The translations under genes were made by a program, and so were the position numbers. Shown piece by piece: positions 19,008-28,765 of a DNA stretch of 64,000 bases. The notes under the pieces were generated by a model, which saw only the letters and a program-made list of their open reading frames with translations, did not search any database and was not told where the DNA came from. Positions within the stretch are counted from its first letter, which is position 1; the number at the start of each line of letters is the position of its first letter. This DNA is from Sulfuricella denitrificans skB26 (GTDB taxonomy: Bacteria; Pseudomonadota; Gammaproteobacteria; Burkholderiales; Sulfuricellaceae), in contig NC_022358.1 in assembly GCF_000297055.2 (NCBI RefSeq), forward strand, positions 22,620 to 86,619, in the 5' to 3' direction.

Positions 19008-20096
19008 TCATTCCAGCCCGAAGGAATCAATGACGATGTGGTCGGGGGCGATGCCCGCCGCATGCAGGGCGTCCACCACTGGGGGAATCATGCCGGGCGG
19101 CCCGGCGACATAGGCATCGTGGCCGGCGATGGGCAAAGGGCTCTGGCGCAAGGCATCTGCGACATTACCCTCCACCACCATCACCCCGTGCGGAATCCGG
19201 AAAGCATCGAGGCCGCGCTCGGCGGCGAGCACGATATGCAGGTTCGGATATTGGCGAGTCCAGGCGACAATCAGGCCCACGGCGTAGCAATCATTCATAT
19301 CCCGCATTCCCCAGAAAAGCTGCATTTCACGCTGCGGGGCGAGCTTGAGCTGCTGTTCGATCAGCGCCTTGATCGGTGCGAAGCCGGTGCCGCCTGCGAC
19401 AAACAGCAGCGGCCGGTCGAGCGGCGAGCGCATGGTGAAATGGCCCAGCGGACCGCGCACCTGCATGAGGTCGCCCTCCTTCATGCGCTTGAATGCCCAG
19501 TCGGAGAGACGGCCGCCTTCTACCTGGTGAATGTGCAGCTCAATGCTGCCGTCGTCGCGCGGGGTGTTGGCAATGGAATAGGCGCGCGAAAGATAGGGGC
19601 TGCCGGGAATCCATACTTCCACATACTGCCCCGGTGCGAACTCGCAGAAGCACTCGCCGCTTGTAACCGGCGCCAGCCGAACTACCAGGATGTCGGGTGT
19701 CTGGCGGTAGATGTGATCAACCCGGAGTTCGACCATGCGGTCGGGATGGGGCATCTGCGACGACCAGGCAAGCTGGTCATGGCGTGCGATCAGGTCGTCT
19801 TCGATGGCGTGGCGCACCTCGGGTTTTGCTTCGAGCGCGAACACCGTCGAGAGAGGTGGAAACCGTATCGCGTGCGTCGGGCAGGTATTGGCGCAGGTGG
19901 TGCAGCCGACCATGCAGTTGAGCGGGTCGACCACCACGCTTTTCTTGCACTCATAATCGAAGCGGTAAACCAGACGGCTGCAACCGGTGACGCAGGTGCC
20001 GCAACCGATGCAGGCGTCCTCGATCACCGTCGGGTTCCAGTGGATCTGTTCGCGCGGCACGCCGTGCCAGGGTTTCAGAAATTTCGGATCAGGCAT
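19008..20096 (-). CDS. Fusion of 4Fe-4S ferredoxin domain and FAD/NAD(P)H reductase
   Basis: A 362-residue soluble protein. Residues about 25-75 hold two cluster motifs, CIGCGTCVTGCS and CMVGCTTCANTCP. Residues 125 onward form a ferredoxin-NAD(P)+ reductase module: YLSRAYSIANTP binds FAD, LLFVAGGTGFAPIKAL binds the pyridine nucleotide, and the C-terminal AYVAGPPGM is typical. It would pass electrons between NAD(P)H and an acceptor; partner unknown. It overlaps the RND permease gene by 8 bp and precedes the YeeE pair, suggesting a link to sulfur or metal redox. Confidence 0.8.
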   Translation of the reverse strand: MPDPKFLKPWHGVPREQIHWNPTVIEDACIGCGTCVTGCSRLVYRFDYECKKSVVVDPLNCMVGCTTCANTCPTHAIRFPPLSTVFALEAKPEVRHAIEDDLIARHDQLAWSSQMPHPDRMVELRVDHIYRQTPDILVVRLAPVTSGECFCEFAPGQYVEVWIPGSPYLSRAYSIANTPRDDGSIELHIHQVEGGRLSDWAFKRMKEGDLMQVRGPLGHFTMRSPLDRPLLFVAGGTGFAPIKALIEQQLKLAPQREMQLFWGMRDMNDCYAVGLIVAWTRQYPNLHIVLAAERGLDAFRIPHGVMVVEGNVADALRQSPLPIAGHDAYVAGPPGMIPPVVDALHAAGIAPDHIVIDSFGLE

Positions 20097-23000
20097 GTTG
20101 TTCTCCTTTGAGTGCCGGATTGCCTGTTTCCCGGTTCGCCATCAAATACAGGACGGGCATCAGGAACAGGGACACGAAGTTCTCCATCAACAGACCGCCG
20201 ATGGCGGCGATAGCCATGGGTTGCAGCATGTCGCCACCGGCCTCAAGCGCCAGCGCCAAGGGAACCAGACCGATCAGAATGGCGGTGGTGACCATGATGC
20301 GCGGCCGCAGGCGCAGTTTCGCCGCCTTGAGCACCGCGTCGCGCACCGGTAACTGATTTTCCTCCTCCAGCACGCGGGCATAAGTGAACAGCAGCACCCC
20401 GGCATTGACCACCGCCGCCAGGACCACCAGCACACCGATGATGACGGTGGCGCCGAGCGGTTTGCCGGTGAAGAGCAACAAACCCGCCGAACCAGCCAGG
20501 CAAAACGGCACGCTGCCGAGGATGAGGGCGGGCAGCTTGACGCTGTTGAACTGCACGGCGAGCACGATGAAGGAAAAGAACACCGCGAAAACGAGAATCA
20601 ACAGGACGGAGCGGGTCATCTCGCTCATCATTTGCGCCTGGCCGCCATAGGACAGTTGATAGCCGGGCGGGACGGTTTCCTTGGCCATGGCAGTCTGGAG
20701 TTCGCCCAGTGCTTCACCCACACTCACGCCGCTCGCATCGCCGCGCACGATCACCATTTTCACCTGATTCTCACGCACGATTTCCACCGGCCCGCTGGCG
20801 AGCCGCACCTGCGCCAGGTCGATGAGACGCACGGAGCCGCCCTGAACGGTGGTGATGCGTAAATTTTCCAGATCGCTGCGGTTGCTCACACGGGACTCCG
20901 GCACCATCACCCGGATGTCGTAGTCGTAATTCCCCTCGCGCAAGCGCGTGGCGACCGTTCCCGACACTAGGGTGCGCAGAGTGTCCGCCACGTCGGCTAC
21001 CGACACGCCCATCTCGGCCGCCCGGGCGCGATCCACCTTGACCTGATACTCCGGCTTGGAGAGGTCCATGGCCACGTAGACGTTGGTGAAATGTTTCAGC
21101 TCGTTCATGGTTTGCGAGACATGGCGCGCCATGTCGAACAGCCGCGCCATGTCCGCGCCCTTGATTTTTACCTCGATGTCCGCATCGCCCAGTTTGCGCA
21201 TGCCCTTGACCTTGGTTTGCGAAACCGTGACCTTGCCGCCCGGCGCCGGAACCTTGACGACGATGGGACGCAATTCGGCAATGTATTGCTGGGTACTGAT
21301 CGTACGTGCCTCGCCCGGCAGTAACTGGACGTTGATCTCGCCCTCGTTGGCGATCTCGAAGGTGACGGTGCCCACCGCCTTGCCACCGGCCATGGCGAAC
21401 AGGCTTTCGATGCGCTTGTCGCCACCGATGCGCTGTTCGATGTCGCGCAGCACCCGGTCGGTTTCGGCCAGCGAGGCGCCGGTGGGCAGCTTGACCTTGA
21501 CCAGGATGCGCCCGTCGTCCATCTGCGGCAGGAATTCGCTGCCCAGCTTGACCGTGGCGAATCCACCCGCCACTGCGGTGACGATGAAGACGGCGAGAAC
21601 CGGATAGCGGTAATCGAGCATCCACGCCAGCCAGCGGCCATAAGCCTGGGTAATGCGATCAAAGAACGCCTCGAAGCGGCCTTTGGCCTGAATTTTCACC
21701 GCACTGCCAAGCAAGGCGGCGGTCAGCATCGGGGTGAGGGTAACGGCAGTGGCGAGGCTGATGAGCACAATCCCGGCGATGACCAGGATGAGTTCGCGAA
21801 ACAGCAGGCTGACCAACCCCGGCACCAGGAGAAAAGGTACGAACAGGGCGAGGAAGGCCAGGGTAGAGGCAACCACCGCCGGGCCGATGTCGGCGGTGGC
21901 GGTTGTCACCAGTTCGTTGATCGGCTGTTCGGGGTGTTCATCGCGCTGCCGCGAGATCGCCTCGATCACCAGGATAGAGTTGTCTACCAGCACGCCGATG
22001 GCGATCACCAGGCCACCAAGGGAAAAGATATTGAGCGAGAAACCGGCCATCTGCATGAGGCCGAAATTCATGATGAGGATCAGCGGCAGTGCCACGGCAA
22101 TGACCACCACTTGCCGCCAGGAACCGAGGAATAGCCAGACGATCAGCACCACCAGGATCGCGGCCTCCGCCGCTGCGGTTTTCACCCCCTTGAGCGCATC
22201 CACGACATAGGTGCCCTGATTTTCCACCATGCCCAGCGCGATGCCTTGCGGCAGGCCGGACTTGAGTTCGGCGAGGCGTTTTTCCACGGCGCGCGACACC
22301 TCGACAGTGTTGGCATCGGCCTGCTTGAGCACCGAAAGCTTGACTGCGGGTTGCCGATCCAGGCGGGTAATGACGCGCGCTTCCCGGTGCGAGTCCACCA
22401 CCTCGGCCACGTCCCGCAGGAACACCTTGGCCGCGCCATCGCGCAGCAACACGATGTTGCGAATATCATCCAGCGAGGCGTATTCGCCCATGGTGCGGGC
22501 GATGATTTCCTGTGGGCCGACCGTCACGCGACCGCCGAACTGCTGCACGTTTTCCTCGCGCAGCCGCTTCAGGACGCCGCTGATGGTGAGGCCGTATTTT
22601 TCCAGCGCATCGGGCTTCAAATGCACGCGAATCTCGCGTTGCAAGCCGCCGACGATCTCGGTGCCGGCCACGCCGGGCACTGAAAGTATCTGGTCTTGCA
22701 GCCATTCGTCAGTCCAGGTGCGCAGCTTCACCAAGTCGAGGCGGTCGGAACGCACTGTCAGTTGCAGGATCGGTATCTGCGACGGATCGGCCTTGAAGAT
22801 CACCGGCGGGTCGATGTCCTTCGGCAGCTTGCGCGCCACCCGCGCCAGGGCTGCGGTAGCATCCTGGTAAGCCACGTTGATGTTCACCCCGTAGCGAAAG
22901 TTGGCGATCAGGCTGTACATGCCTTCGATGGAGGAGGATTCAAGATAGTCGAGGCCGTCCACCGTCATCATCTGGCGCTCGATGGGATCGGCCAAACCCC

Positions 23001-23181
23001 GTTCGATCTCTTCCGGCGTAGCGCCGCTCCAATAGATGTTGAGCTTGACCATCGGATAGGTCATATCCGGCAGAAAATTGACCGGCAAGCGCCACAGGCC
23101 ATATAGACCCAGCACAGCCAGCGCGAGCACGATGGCGCTGGTGGCAAGACGGCGGCGGACCGAGTAAACGGTGATTTTCAT
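20089..23181 (-). CDS. RND efflux transporter permease (first pump)
   Basis: A 1030-residue inner-membrane protein with the RND layout: TM1, a large periplasmic loop, TM2-6, repeat. GGLVIAIGVLVDNSILVIEA in TM4 keeps one proton-relay Asp, with Asn following instead of a second Asp. Substrate unknown; in the Acr/Mdt-like branch rather than clearly CzcA. Co-transcribed with its adaptor (4-bp overlap) and TolC gene. The following gene overlaps by 8 bp. Confidence 0.88.
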   Translation of the reverse strand: MKITVYSVRRRLATSAIVLALAVLGLYGLWRLPVNFLPDMTYPMVKLNIYWSGATPEEIERGLADPIERQMMTVDGLDYLESSSIEGMYSLIANFRYGVNINVAYQDATAALARVARKLPKDIDPPVIFKADPSQIPILQLTVRSDRLDLVKLRTWTDEWLQDQILSVPGVAGTEIVGGLQREIRVHLKPDALEKYGLTISGVLKRLREENVQQFGGRVTVGPQEIIARTMGEYASLDDIRNIVLLRDGAAKVFLRDVAEVVDSHREARVITRLDRQPAVKLSVLKQADANTVEVSRAVEKRLAELKSGLPQGIALGMVENQGTYVVDALKGVKTAAAEAAILVVLIVWLFLGSWRQVVVIAVALPLILIMNFGLMQMAGFSLNIFSLGGLVIAIGVLVDNSILVIEAISRQRDEHPEQPINELVTTATADIGPAVVASTLAFLALFVPFLLVPGLVSLLFRELILVIAGIVLISLATAVTLTPMLTAALLGSAVKIQAKGRFEAFFDRITQAYGRWLAWMLDYRYPVLAVFIVTAVAGGFATVKLGSEFLPQMDDGRILVKVKLPTGASLAETDRVLRDIEQRIGGDKRIESLFAMAGGKAVGTVTFEIANEGEINVQLLPGEARTISTQQYIAELRPIVVKVPAPGGKVTVSQTKVKGMRKLGDADIEVKIKGADMARLFDMARHVSQTMNELKHFTNVYVAMDLSKPEYQVKVDRARAAEMGVSVADVADTLRTLVSGTVATRLREGNYDYDIRVMVPESRVSNRSDLENLRITTVQGGSVRLIDLAQVRLASGPVEIVRENQVKMVIVRGDASGVSVGEALGELQTAMAKETVPPGYQLSYGGQAQMMSEMTRSVLLILVFAVFFSFIVLAVQFNSVKLPALILGSVPFCLAGSAGLLLFTGKPLGATVIIGVLVVLAAVVNAGVLLFTYARVLEEENQLPVRDAVLKAAKLRLRPRIMVTTAILIGLVPLALALEAGGDMLQPMAIAAIGGLLMENFVSLFLMPVLYLMANRETGNPALKGEQHA

Positions 23182-24293
23182 GGCTGCGTAGCCTTGGGCT
23201 TGGCCGCATCACCCGCATTCTTGGCAGCAGCCTCCGGCAATTTCACCGCCGCGCCATCCTTGAGTTTTTCCTGCCCGGCGACGATGAGCTTGTCGCCTGC
23301 GTCGAGACCGCTGACGATGCGCACCCGGCCATCCACCTCGATACCGGTTTCCACCTTGCGTCGCACCGCCTTGCCGTCTTTCGCGACGAACACCGCAAAG
23401 CCGCCGCCGGGTATGGCGGCCAGGCTGTAGGCTGGAACCGTGATCGTATCGGCGAGCGTCTCCCTCACCAGAAAAGCGCGGGCGAACATGCCGGGCAGCA
23501 GATTGGGCACATCAGCGACGGTGATTTCTGCGGTGCGGGTACGGGTGCGGATGTCGAGATAGGGATAGAGCCGCGACACGCTGCCGGCATAGCGTTTTCC
23601 CGGATAGGCGTCGAGTTCGACTTCTGCCTTCATGCCCAGCGCCAGGCGGGCGGCTTCCTGTTCCGGCACCGCGAGGCGCACGATCAGGCTTTTCGGTTCG
23701 TAGATTTCGGCCAGCGGCGCGCGTGGGGCGACGAAATCGCCGTCGCGCACCTTCATTTTCGACACCACACCCGCCCAAGGGGCAAGCACCGCATAGTCGC
23801 GCGTGGTCTCCTGCGCCTTGACCAGCAGCGCCCGCATCCGCGCCGCGTTCGCCGCCGCACTATCCAGTTGCTCGCCCGCCAGCGCGCCGCTTTCGACTAG
23901 GCGGCGGGTGCGGGCAAGATTGTCTTCTTCTTTCTTCAAATCTTCGCGCGATGAGGCAACCAGCGCCGTAGCGCCTTCCGTGCGCCCGAGGGTGAGCAGC
24001 ACCTGGCCGGCCTTGACCAGGTCGCCTTCGCGCACGCGCACGCCGAGCACCGGGCCTTCGGCGGGCGAGGCCAGTTGCGCGATGCGCCCCGCCTCCACCG
24101 AGCCGGTGAGCGCGATAGTCAGCACCAATGGCGCCTTCTTCACGATTTCCACCCGGACTGGCGCGGCTTTCTCGACGGCCTTGTCCTTGGCGGGTTCCAC
24201 CTTTTTTTCATCCTTGCCGCAGGCGCCGAGGGCAAGCAGGAAAACCAGGCTGACAGCCAGCAGCGGCTTGGCGAAATTGTGGTTCGATTTCAT
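23178..24293 (-). CDS. RND periplasmic adaptor lipoprotein (first pump)
   Basis: A 371-residue membrane-fusion protein. The signal ends in LALGAC, so it is lipid-anchored. It has a lipoyl-like half (GSVEAGRIAQLASPAEGPVLGV), a helical hairpin around residues 100-150, and a beta-barrel/MP domain to the C-terminus. Role: couples the inner-membrane pump to the TolC channel. Overlaps both neighbours by 4 bp. Confidence 0.88.
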   Translation of the reverse strand: MKSNHNFAKPLLAVSLVFLLALGACGKDEKKVEPAKDKAVEKAAPVRVEIVKKAPLVLTIALTGSVEAGRIAQLASPAEGPVLGVRVREGDLVKAGQVLLTLGRTEGATALVASSREDLKKEEDNLARTRRLVESGALAGEQLDSAAANAARMRALLVKAQETTRDYAVLAPWAGVVSKMKVRDGDFVAPRAPLAEIYEPKSLIVRLAVPEQEAARLALGMKAEVELDAYPGKRYAGSVSRLYPYLDIRTRTRTAEITVADVPNLLPGMFARAFLVRETLADTITVPAYSLAAIPGGGFAVFVAKDGKAVRRKVETGIEVDGRVRIVSGLDAGDKLIVAGQEKLKDGAAVKLPEAAAKNAGDAAKPKATQP

Positions 24294-25726
24294 GGCAGAT
24301 TTTCTCCTGTGGCCAGGGCCAGTTGAGCGGCGGCGGCATTGGCGTCCGCCAGTGCACGGATGTGGTTGGCCTGCGCGTCCAGCAGCGCCGATTGAGCATC
24401 CAGCACATCCAGCACGGTACCGCGGGCAAGGGTGTATTTTTCCTGCTCGATGCGCTGGCTCTCCGCAGCCAGGTCGATCACCTTCCCGGTGCTGGCGAGC
24501 CGCTCCAGGCCGGAGGCCAGGTTGGCGTAAGCGGTTGCCACTTCCAGGCGAATTTGCAACTGGAGCTTGACCAGGCGTTCGCGCTGGGCGCCCAGCTTGG
24601 CGTTTTCTTCATCCACCCGCGCACTGGTGCGACCGCCTTCGTAAAGTGGCATCTCAAAGGTGATGCCGATGCGGGTCACGTCGTCGTTGGTTTGAAGCCC
24701 CGCCGGGTGCTGCGTCGGCTGATTCATGATGCGGTTGCCCACGCTGCCGACCAGATTGACCGTAGGCTGGTGTCCGGCACGCGCCGCCTCGACCCGCGCC
24801 GTTTGGGCTTCGAATTCCGCGCGAGCGGCAAGCGCGTCCGGGCGGTGTTCCAGCGCCGCCGCTGCAAGCGTTTCAATGCCACGGGTTTCGCCGGCGGGTG
24901 GATCCAGCGGTCCCGCCAAGGTAAAGTCGGCCCCCTCGCCCATCAGGTTGAGCAAAGCCTGCCGCTGTACGGCCAGGTTGTTCTTCTCCCGCAACAGCCG
25001 CTGGCGGATGTCGGCAAGCTTCACCTTGGTGCGCAAGGCATCCACTTTCGCTGCCTTGCGCGCGGCGATGAGGGCATTGACCCGTTCGAGTTGGGAGGCC
25101 AGCGTTTCAGCTGAAAAGTTGAGTGAGTCGATCAGCCGCGCTTGGGCAAGTTGACCGTAGTAAAGGCTGGAGACGTTATAGACCAGCTCGCCCCTGGAGC
25201 GCGCCAGACGCTGCCCGGCCGAAGCTTCGAGCAGTTCCGCCGCACGCATTTCGGCAGTGAGCCGCCCACCAGTGTAAAGCGGCAAGCGCAGCACCAGGTC
25301 GGCGGCCAGGATATTGTCGCCGAATACGCCAAGTTCGCCGTTGTAGCGTGCGGCGGTCAGACGCAAATCGTCGCCGTAGCGGGTATAGCCGCCCTCAATG
25401 GTGATCCGGGGCAGAAGGGCGCCCTGCGCGGTCTGGGTGCGCGCCGCTGCAGCTTGACCGTCGAACGCCGTTGCCGCGACTTCCGGGTTATGGGCGAGTG
25501 CGTAGGCAATCAATTGCTTCAGGGGCTGGCTAACGACGGCGGCATGAGCGTCCGCTTCGGGCGCAGCCATGGCTTGGCCGACCGGCATCAAAGCAACAGC
25601 GCAGGCGGCCAGGCCTGCCCATAACACGCCCCGCAAGTTTAGCTTCGGAAATACTGAAATCAAGGTGACCCCTCTCTCTTTCATGTTCGTGTCGAGCGGT
25701 TTACGGCAATGTGTAGTGCGAGTCAT
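24290..25726 (-). CDS. TolC-family outer-membrane channel (first pump)
   Basis: About 478 residues of the outer-membrane efflux protein family: two repeats rich in long amphipathic helices (ELLEASAGQRLARSRGELVYN; the second repeat begins near VTRIGITFEMPLYEGGR). AGGAA lies just before the ATG at 25726; an in-frame ATG at 25684 gives a shorter signal sequence and is possible, while the frame to 25891 is too long. The signal peptide ends near GQAMA. It forms the exit duct for the adjacent RND pump. Confidence 0.85.
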   Translation of the reverse strand: MTRTTHCRKPLDTNMKERGVTLISVFPKLNLRGVLWAGLAACAVALMPVGQAMAAPEADAHAAVVSQPLKQLIAYALAHNPEVAATAFDGQAAAARTQTAQGALLPRITIEGGYTRYGDDLRLTAARYNGELGVFGDNILAADLVLRLPLYTGGRLTAEMRAAELLEASAGQRLARSRGELVYNVSSLYYGQLAQARLIDSLNFSAETLASQLERVNALIAARKAAKVDALRTKVKLADIRQRLLREKNNLAVQRQALLNLMGEGADFTLAGPLDPPAGETRGIETLAAAALEHRPDALAARAEFEAQTARVEAARAGHQPTVNLVGSVGNRIMNQPTQHPAGLQTNDDVTRIGITFEMPLYEGGRTSARVDEENAKLGAQRERLVKLQLQIRLEVATAYANLASGLERLASTGKVIDLAAESQRIEQEKYTLARGTVLDVLDAQSALLDAQANHIRALADANAAAAQLALATGENLP

Positions 25727-25871
25727 GGATTCCTGTTGCAATGTGGCGTGAGATGATCGTGCATTGCATACAGCCTGATCCATCGTCCGCCCGGCAAGCC
25801 TAAGGCCACAACTCGGCATTTCGTCTCGACCGTTCTCAAGGCCGGTACGGCATGGGCAATGTGACATGGGG

Positions 25872-26801
25872 TCAGGCATGATCATGTCCATGCGGCGTCT
25901 CCCCTGCCGGTTTCGGGATTGGAAGCAAATGCAGGACGTGGATGTCGGCTTCAGGTTGCAAGGTAACGTGCCCGATGTCGAAGCGGTCGTGCAGAAGCGT
26001 CCGGCTGGCCTCTAGAATGCTCTGCCACTGGTGCATGTCTTCCACCAGCAGGTGGGCGGAGATCATGATTTCATCCGAAGCCACGCTCCACACGTGCAGG
26101 TCATGCACCGACTTCACGCCGGGCACACCGGCCAGCGCCAGCCCGATTTCCTCCAGCGAGAGATGCAGCGGCACGCCTTCCATCAGCCCATGCAGCGCCT
26201 GGCGCAGGAGACGCAGGCTGGAAACCAGGATCAGCGCGCCGATCGCCATCGATAGCAAGGGGTCAATGGGCGTCCATCCGGTGAAGGTAATCACCACCCC
26301 GGCGATCAGCGCTGCCACCGATCCCAGCAGATCGCCGATGACATGCAGCATGGCGGCGCGCGTATTGAGATTCTGCGCCCCGCGCGAGAGCAGCCATGCC
26401 ACCCCGATGTTGATCGCCAGCCCCAGCGCGGCGGTGAGCGAAACCGCCTCGCCCTGCACTGGTTGCGGCGCTTGCAGGCGAGTAACGGCGGAGACGGAAA
26501 GCCACACCACCAGCGCCAGCAAGCCCAGGCTGTTGACCAAGGCGGCGATAAATTCCGCCCGCCCTAGGCCGTAGCTATGCAGACGCGAGGCAGGGCGCCG
26601 AGCGATCCAGCCTGCCACGGCGGCAATCACCAGCGCCCCGGCATCGTTGACCATGTGCCCCGCATCGGCCACCAGCGCCAGCGAACCCGCCCACCAGCCG
26701 ACGCCGGCTTCGACCCCGGCAAAAGCCAGGGTCAGCGCCACAGCGAACCAGAGTACCCAGCCCGCCGCCTCGCCGTGATTATGATCGTGTGTTGCGCTCA
26801 T
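25872..26801 (-). CDS. Cation diffusion facilitator (CzcD-like metal exporter)
   Basis: A 309-residue CDF protein with six transmembrane helices. The metal site residues appear as LVADAGHMVNDA (HxxxD/DxxxH type) in TM2 and HVIGDLLGSV in TM5. The C-terminal cytoplasmic domain contains HDLHVWSV. His-rich ends (HDHNHG, HGHDHA) suggest Zn2+/Cd2+ handling. It sits between SufD and the RND pump genes on the same strand. Confidence 0.85.
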   Translation of the reverse strand: MSATHDHNHGEAAGWVLWFAVALTLAFAGVEAGVGWWAGSLALVADAGHMVNDAGALVIAAVAGWIARRPASRLHSYGLGRAEFIAALVNSLGLLALVVWLSVSAVTRLQAPQPVQGEAVSLTAALGLAINIGVAWLLSRGAQNLNTRAAMLHVIGDLLGSVAALIAGVVITFTGWTPIDPLLSMAIGALILVSSLRLLRQALHGLMEGVPLHLSLEEIGLALAGVPGVKSVHDLHVWSVASDEIMISAHLLVEDMHQWQSILEASRTLLHDRFDIGHVTLQPEADIHVLHLLPIPKPAGETPHGHDHA

Positions 26802-26826
26802 GCCTGATCCTTTCGCTTTCTGTTTC

Positions 26827-27678
26827 TCAGCGCAGCAGACCGCCGACGATGCGGTACACCGCTTCTTCCGGCGTCAACCCCCGCGCCATCAAGGTTTCCA
26901 TCTGCTGGCGGTCGACGCTGCCGATAGCGGCCTCGTGAGTCACTTTGGCTTCAGGGTGAGTCACGCGAACTATCGGGCTGGCGCTCACCACACCGCGATC
27001 CTTGATGATTTCGGTGCAATCCACGTGCCCGCGCGCCCCGGCGGCGTTGCCCTCGGTCATGCCGATCACCTCCGCGCTGGCATCGTCCTCCACCGCCATG
27101 CGCGACTTGATCAGGCCGCGGGCGTTGCGCCCGGCGAGCACCAGCCGCTCCTTGAGTTTGATCTTGTCCGTTCCGTGGCCAAACACCTTGCTGGTGAGTT
27201 CGGCGACGGCATCTTCGCCGACATTAACGTCGAAATCCACGTCCAGTTTGCCGACCAGGCCTGTGACCAAGGAAAAGTCGGAGAACAGGCGCGCCCCCCG
27301 TTCCAGCGTAACCAGCGCGCGGGGCACCACTTCCATGCCGCCCGAAGCGCCGTGGTAGTGGGCTTCCTGATAGCGCAGCTCGGCGCCCGGCCCGATCCTG
27401 ATGACAGCTTCCATGGCGTGGCGCGCCACGTCAGGCACCGAAAACAGGCAGTGGGACCACAGCGTGGCTTTCGCATTCGCCCCCACGACCAGTTCCAGCG
27501 CCACGTTCTGCACGCCGAAGCGTTCGAACAGACCAAAGCACAGGTGGATCGGCTGCACGACCTGCCTGCCCTCGTCGATGACGATTTTGGCCGTGATGCC
27601 TTTATCCGATGTCTGGGCGGTGATCGACACGCCAGGGATGGACTGGTGGCTGATGATCTGATGGCCGTAAGCCACCAC
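26827..27678 (-). CDS. SufD/SufB-like Fe-S assembly protein (apparent 5' frameshift)
   Basis: A 283-residue right-handed beta-helix scaffold protein of the SufBD family: HLCFGLFERFGVQ, GVVSASPIVRVTHPEAKVTHEAAIGS and a C-terminal MARGLTPEEAVYRIVGGL are typical. The natural start seems to be the ATG at 27760, which overlaps the sufC stop and has GGAG seven bases before it, but that frame diverges near 27712; reading continues in the SufD frame as TRRILSADSAHVV. One base too many (or two missing) explains this. It could be a real mutation or a sequence error. Confidence 0.7.
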   Translation of the reverse strand: MVAYGHQIISHQSIPGVSITAQTSDKGITAKIVIDEGRQVVQPIHLCFGLFERFGVQNVALELVVGANAKATLWSHCLFSVPDVARHAMEAVIRIGPGAELRYQEAHYHGASGGMEVVPRALVTLERGARLFSDFSLVTGLVGKLDVDFDVNVGEDAVAELTSKVFGHGTDKIKLKERLVLAGRNARGLIKSRMAVEDDASAEVIGMTEGNAAGARGHVDCTEIIKDRGVVSASPIVRVTHPEAKVTHEAAIGSVDRQQMETLMARGLTPEEAVYRIVGGLLR

Positions 27679-27752
27679 ATGCGCGCTGTCGGCGGACAGA
27701 ATCCGTCGGGTCTTCTCCGATCATCCCCAGCGCGCGATACAGCTGTTCCAGA

Positions 27753-28475
27753 TCAGTCATGGCAAGTCTCCCCGTCGCAGCGCCGGCACAGGCGCGCCTT
27801 GTAATGCGCTACCACTTCTTCGGGCGGCCCGCTGAACACGATGCGGCCGCCGCACAGCTGTGAGGCGCGATCGGCGTGCTCGGCCAGCTCTTGCTGGTGG
27901 GTGATGAGCAGCACTGTCGAGCCGGTTTCGCAGAAAAATTCGACCACCGCAATGATCTCCCCCAGCGAAAGCATGTCCACCCCCGCCGTGGGTTCGTCCA
28001 GAATCGCCAGTTTTGGCCCCAGCGCAAGCAAAGCGGCGAGCTCCACCCGCTTGCGCTCACCGCCGCTCAAAGTCTTGTCCACCATGCGCAAAAGATATTC
28101 CTGATGCGGCAGCCCGACGCGGTCGAGACACTCGGCTGCAGTTCTTTTTGGGCTGCCCAGCGAAAGATATTCCATCACCGTCAGCCCCTCGAAGCGGGCC
28201 GGCTCCTGCCAGGCCAGGCTGATCCCCAGCCGCGCCCGCTCGTGGATGGGCAGTTCGGCGATGGATAATCCGCCGAACAGCAACTCGCCATTTTCCGGTC
28301 GGTATCCCCCGCAGCCCATGACGAGATAGGCAAGGGTGCTCTTGCCTGAGCCGTTGGCCCCCAGCAGGACGTGGATTTCGCCGGGAGACAGGGTCAACTC
28401 CACATCCCGCAGCACCTGCCGCCCATCCAGGCGCAGCGAGACATGGCGCATTTCCAAAAGCGGCGTGTCGTTCAT
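27753..28475 (-). CDS. SufC-like ABC ATPase
   Basis: A 240-residue soluble ATPase. Walker A GANGSGKST, signature LSGGERKR and Walker B LAILDEPTAGVD are intact, and the SufC-type tail with CRRCDGETCHD is Cys-rich. In Suf systems it powers SufBCD scaffold conformational change. It overlaps the thioredoxin-fold gene upstream by 4 bp and the putative sufD ATG downstream by 8 bp. A dedicated SufB/SufS is not seen, so this is a minimal suf-like pair. Confidence 0.82.
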   Translation of the reverse strand: MNDTPLLEMRHVSLRLDGRQVLRDVELTLSPGEIHVLLGANGSGKSTLAYLVMGCGGYRPENGELLFGGLSIAELPIHERARLGISLAWQEPARFEGLTVMEYLSLGSPKRTAAECLDRVGLPHQEYLLRMVDKTLSGGERKRVELAALLALGPKLAILDEPTAGVDMLSLGEIIAVVEFFCETGSTVLLITHQQELAEHADRASQLCGGRIVFSGPPEEVVAHYKARLCRRCDGETCHD

Positions 28476-28765
28476 GGCTGATCCTTGCTCAATGCAGCGA
28501 TCCGGGTCCGCAACCAGCCCTCGATTTCCTCGGTGCGCGGCAGGCCGGAAAAAACCATCTGCCCGTCCACAAGCACCGCCGGAGTTTGTTCAAAAGGAAT
28601 GCCCAGGGCCTCCGCATCCTTGCGTATCTCCAAATCCAGCGCCAGTCCCAGCCCGGCTGCGGCGCAGGAGAGGCGCTTTTCCAGGCGCAGCATGAGTTCG
28701 CCGCTACCCGCCAGGGTCAGGGTGAGGCGAAACGCATTTGGCGGTGGCAGGCGGCATGAATTCAT
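28472..28765 (-). CDS. Thioredoxin-fold small protein lacking CxxC
   Basis: A 97-residue protein. The cis-Pro strand FEQTPAVLVDGQMVFSGLP and the C-terminal TEEIEGWLRTRI resemble the thioredoxin_3/redox-disulfide family, but the usual N-terminal CxxC is replaced (SGEL), leaving only isolated Cys4 and Cys34. It may be a carrier or binding partner rather than a reductase. It overlaps the flanking genes by 4 bp on each side. Confidence 0.5.
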   Translation of the reverse strand: MNSCRLPPPNAFRLTLTLAGSGELMLRLEKRLSCAAAGLGLALDLEIRKDAEALGIPFEQTPAVLVDGQMVFSGLPRTEEIEGWLRTRIAALSKDQP

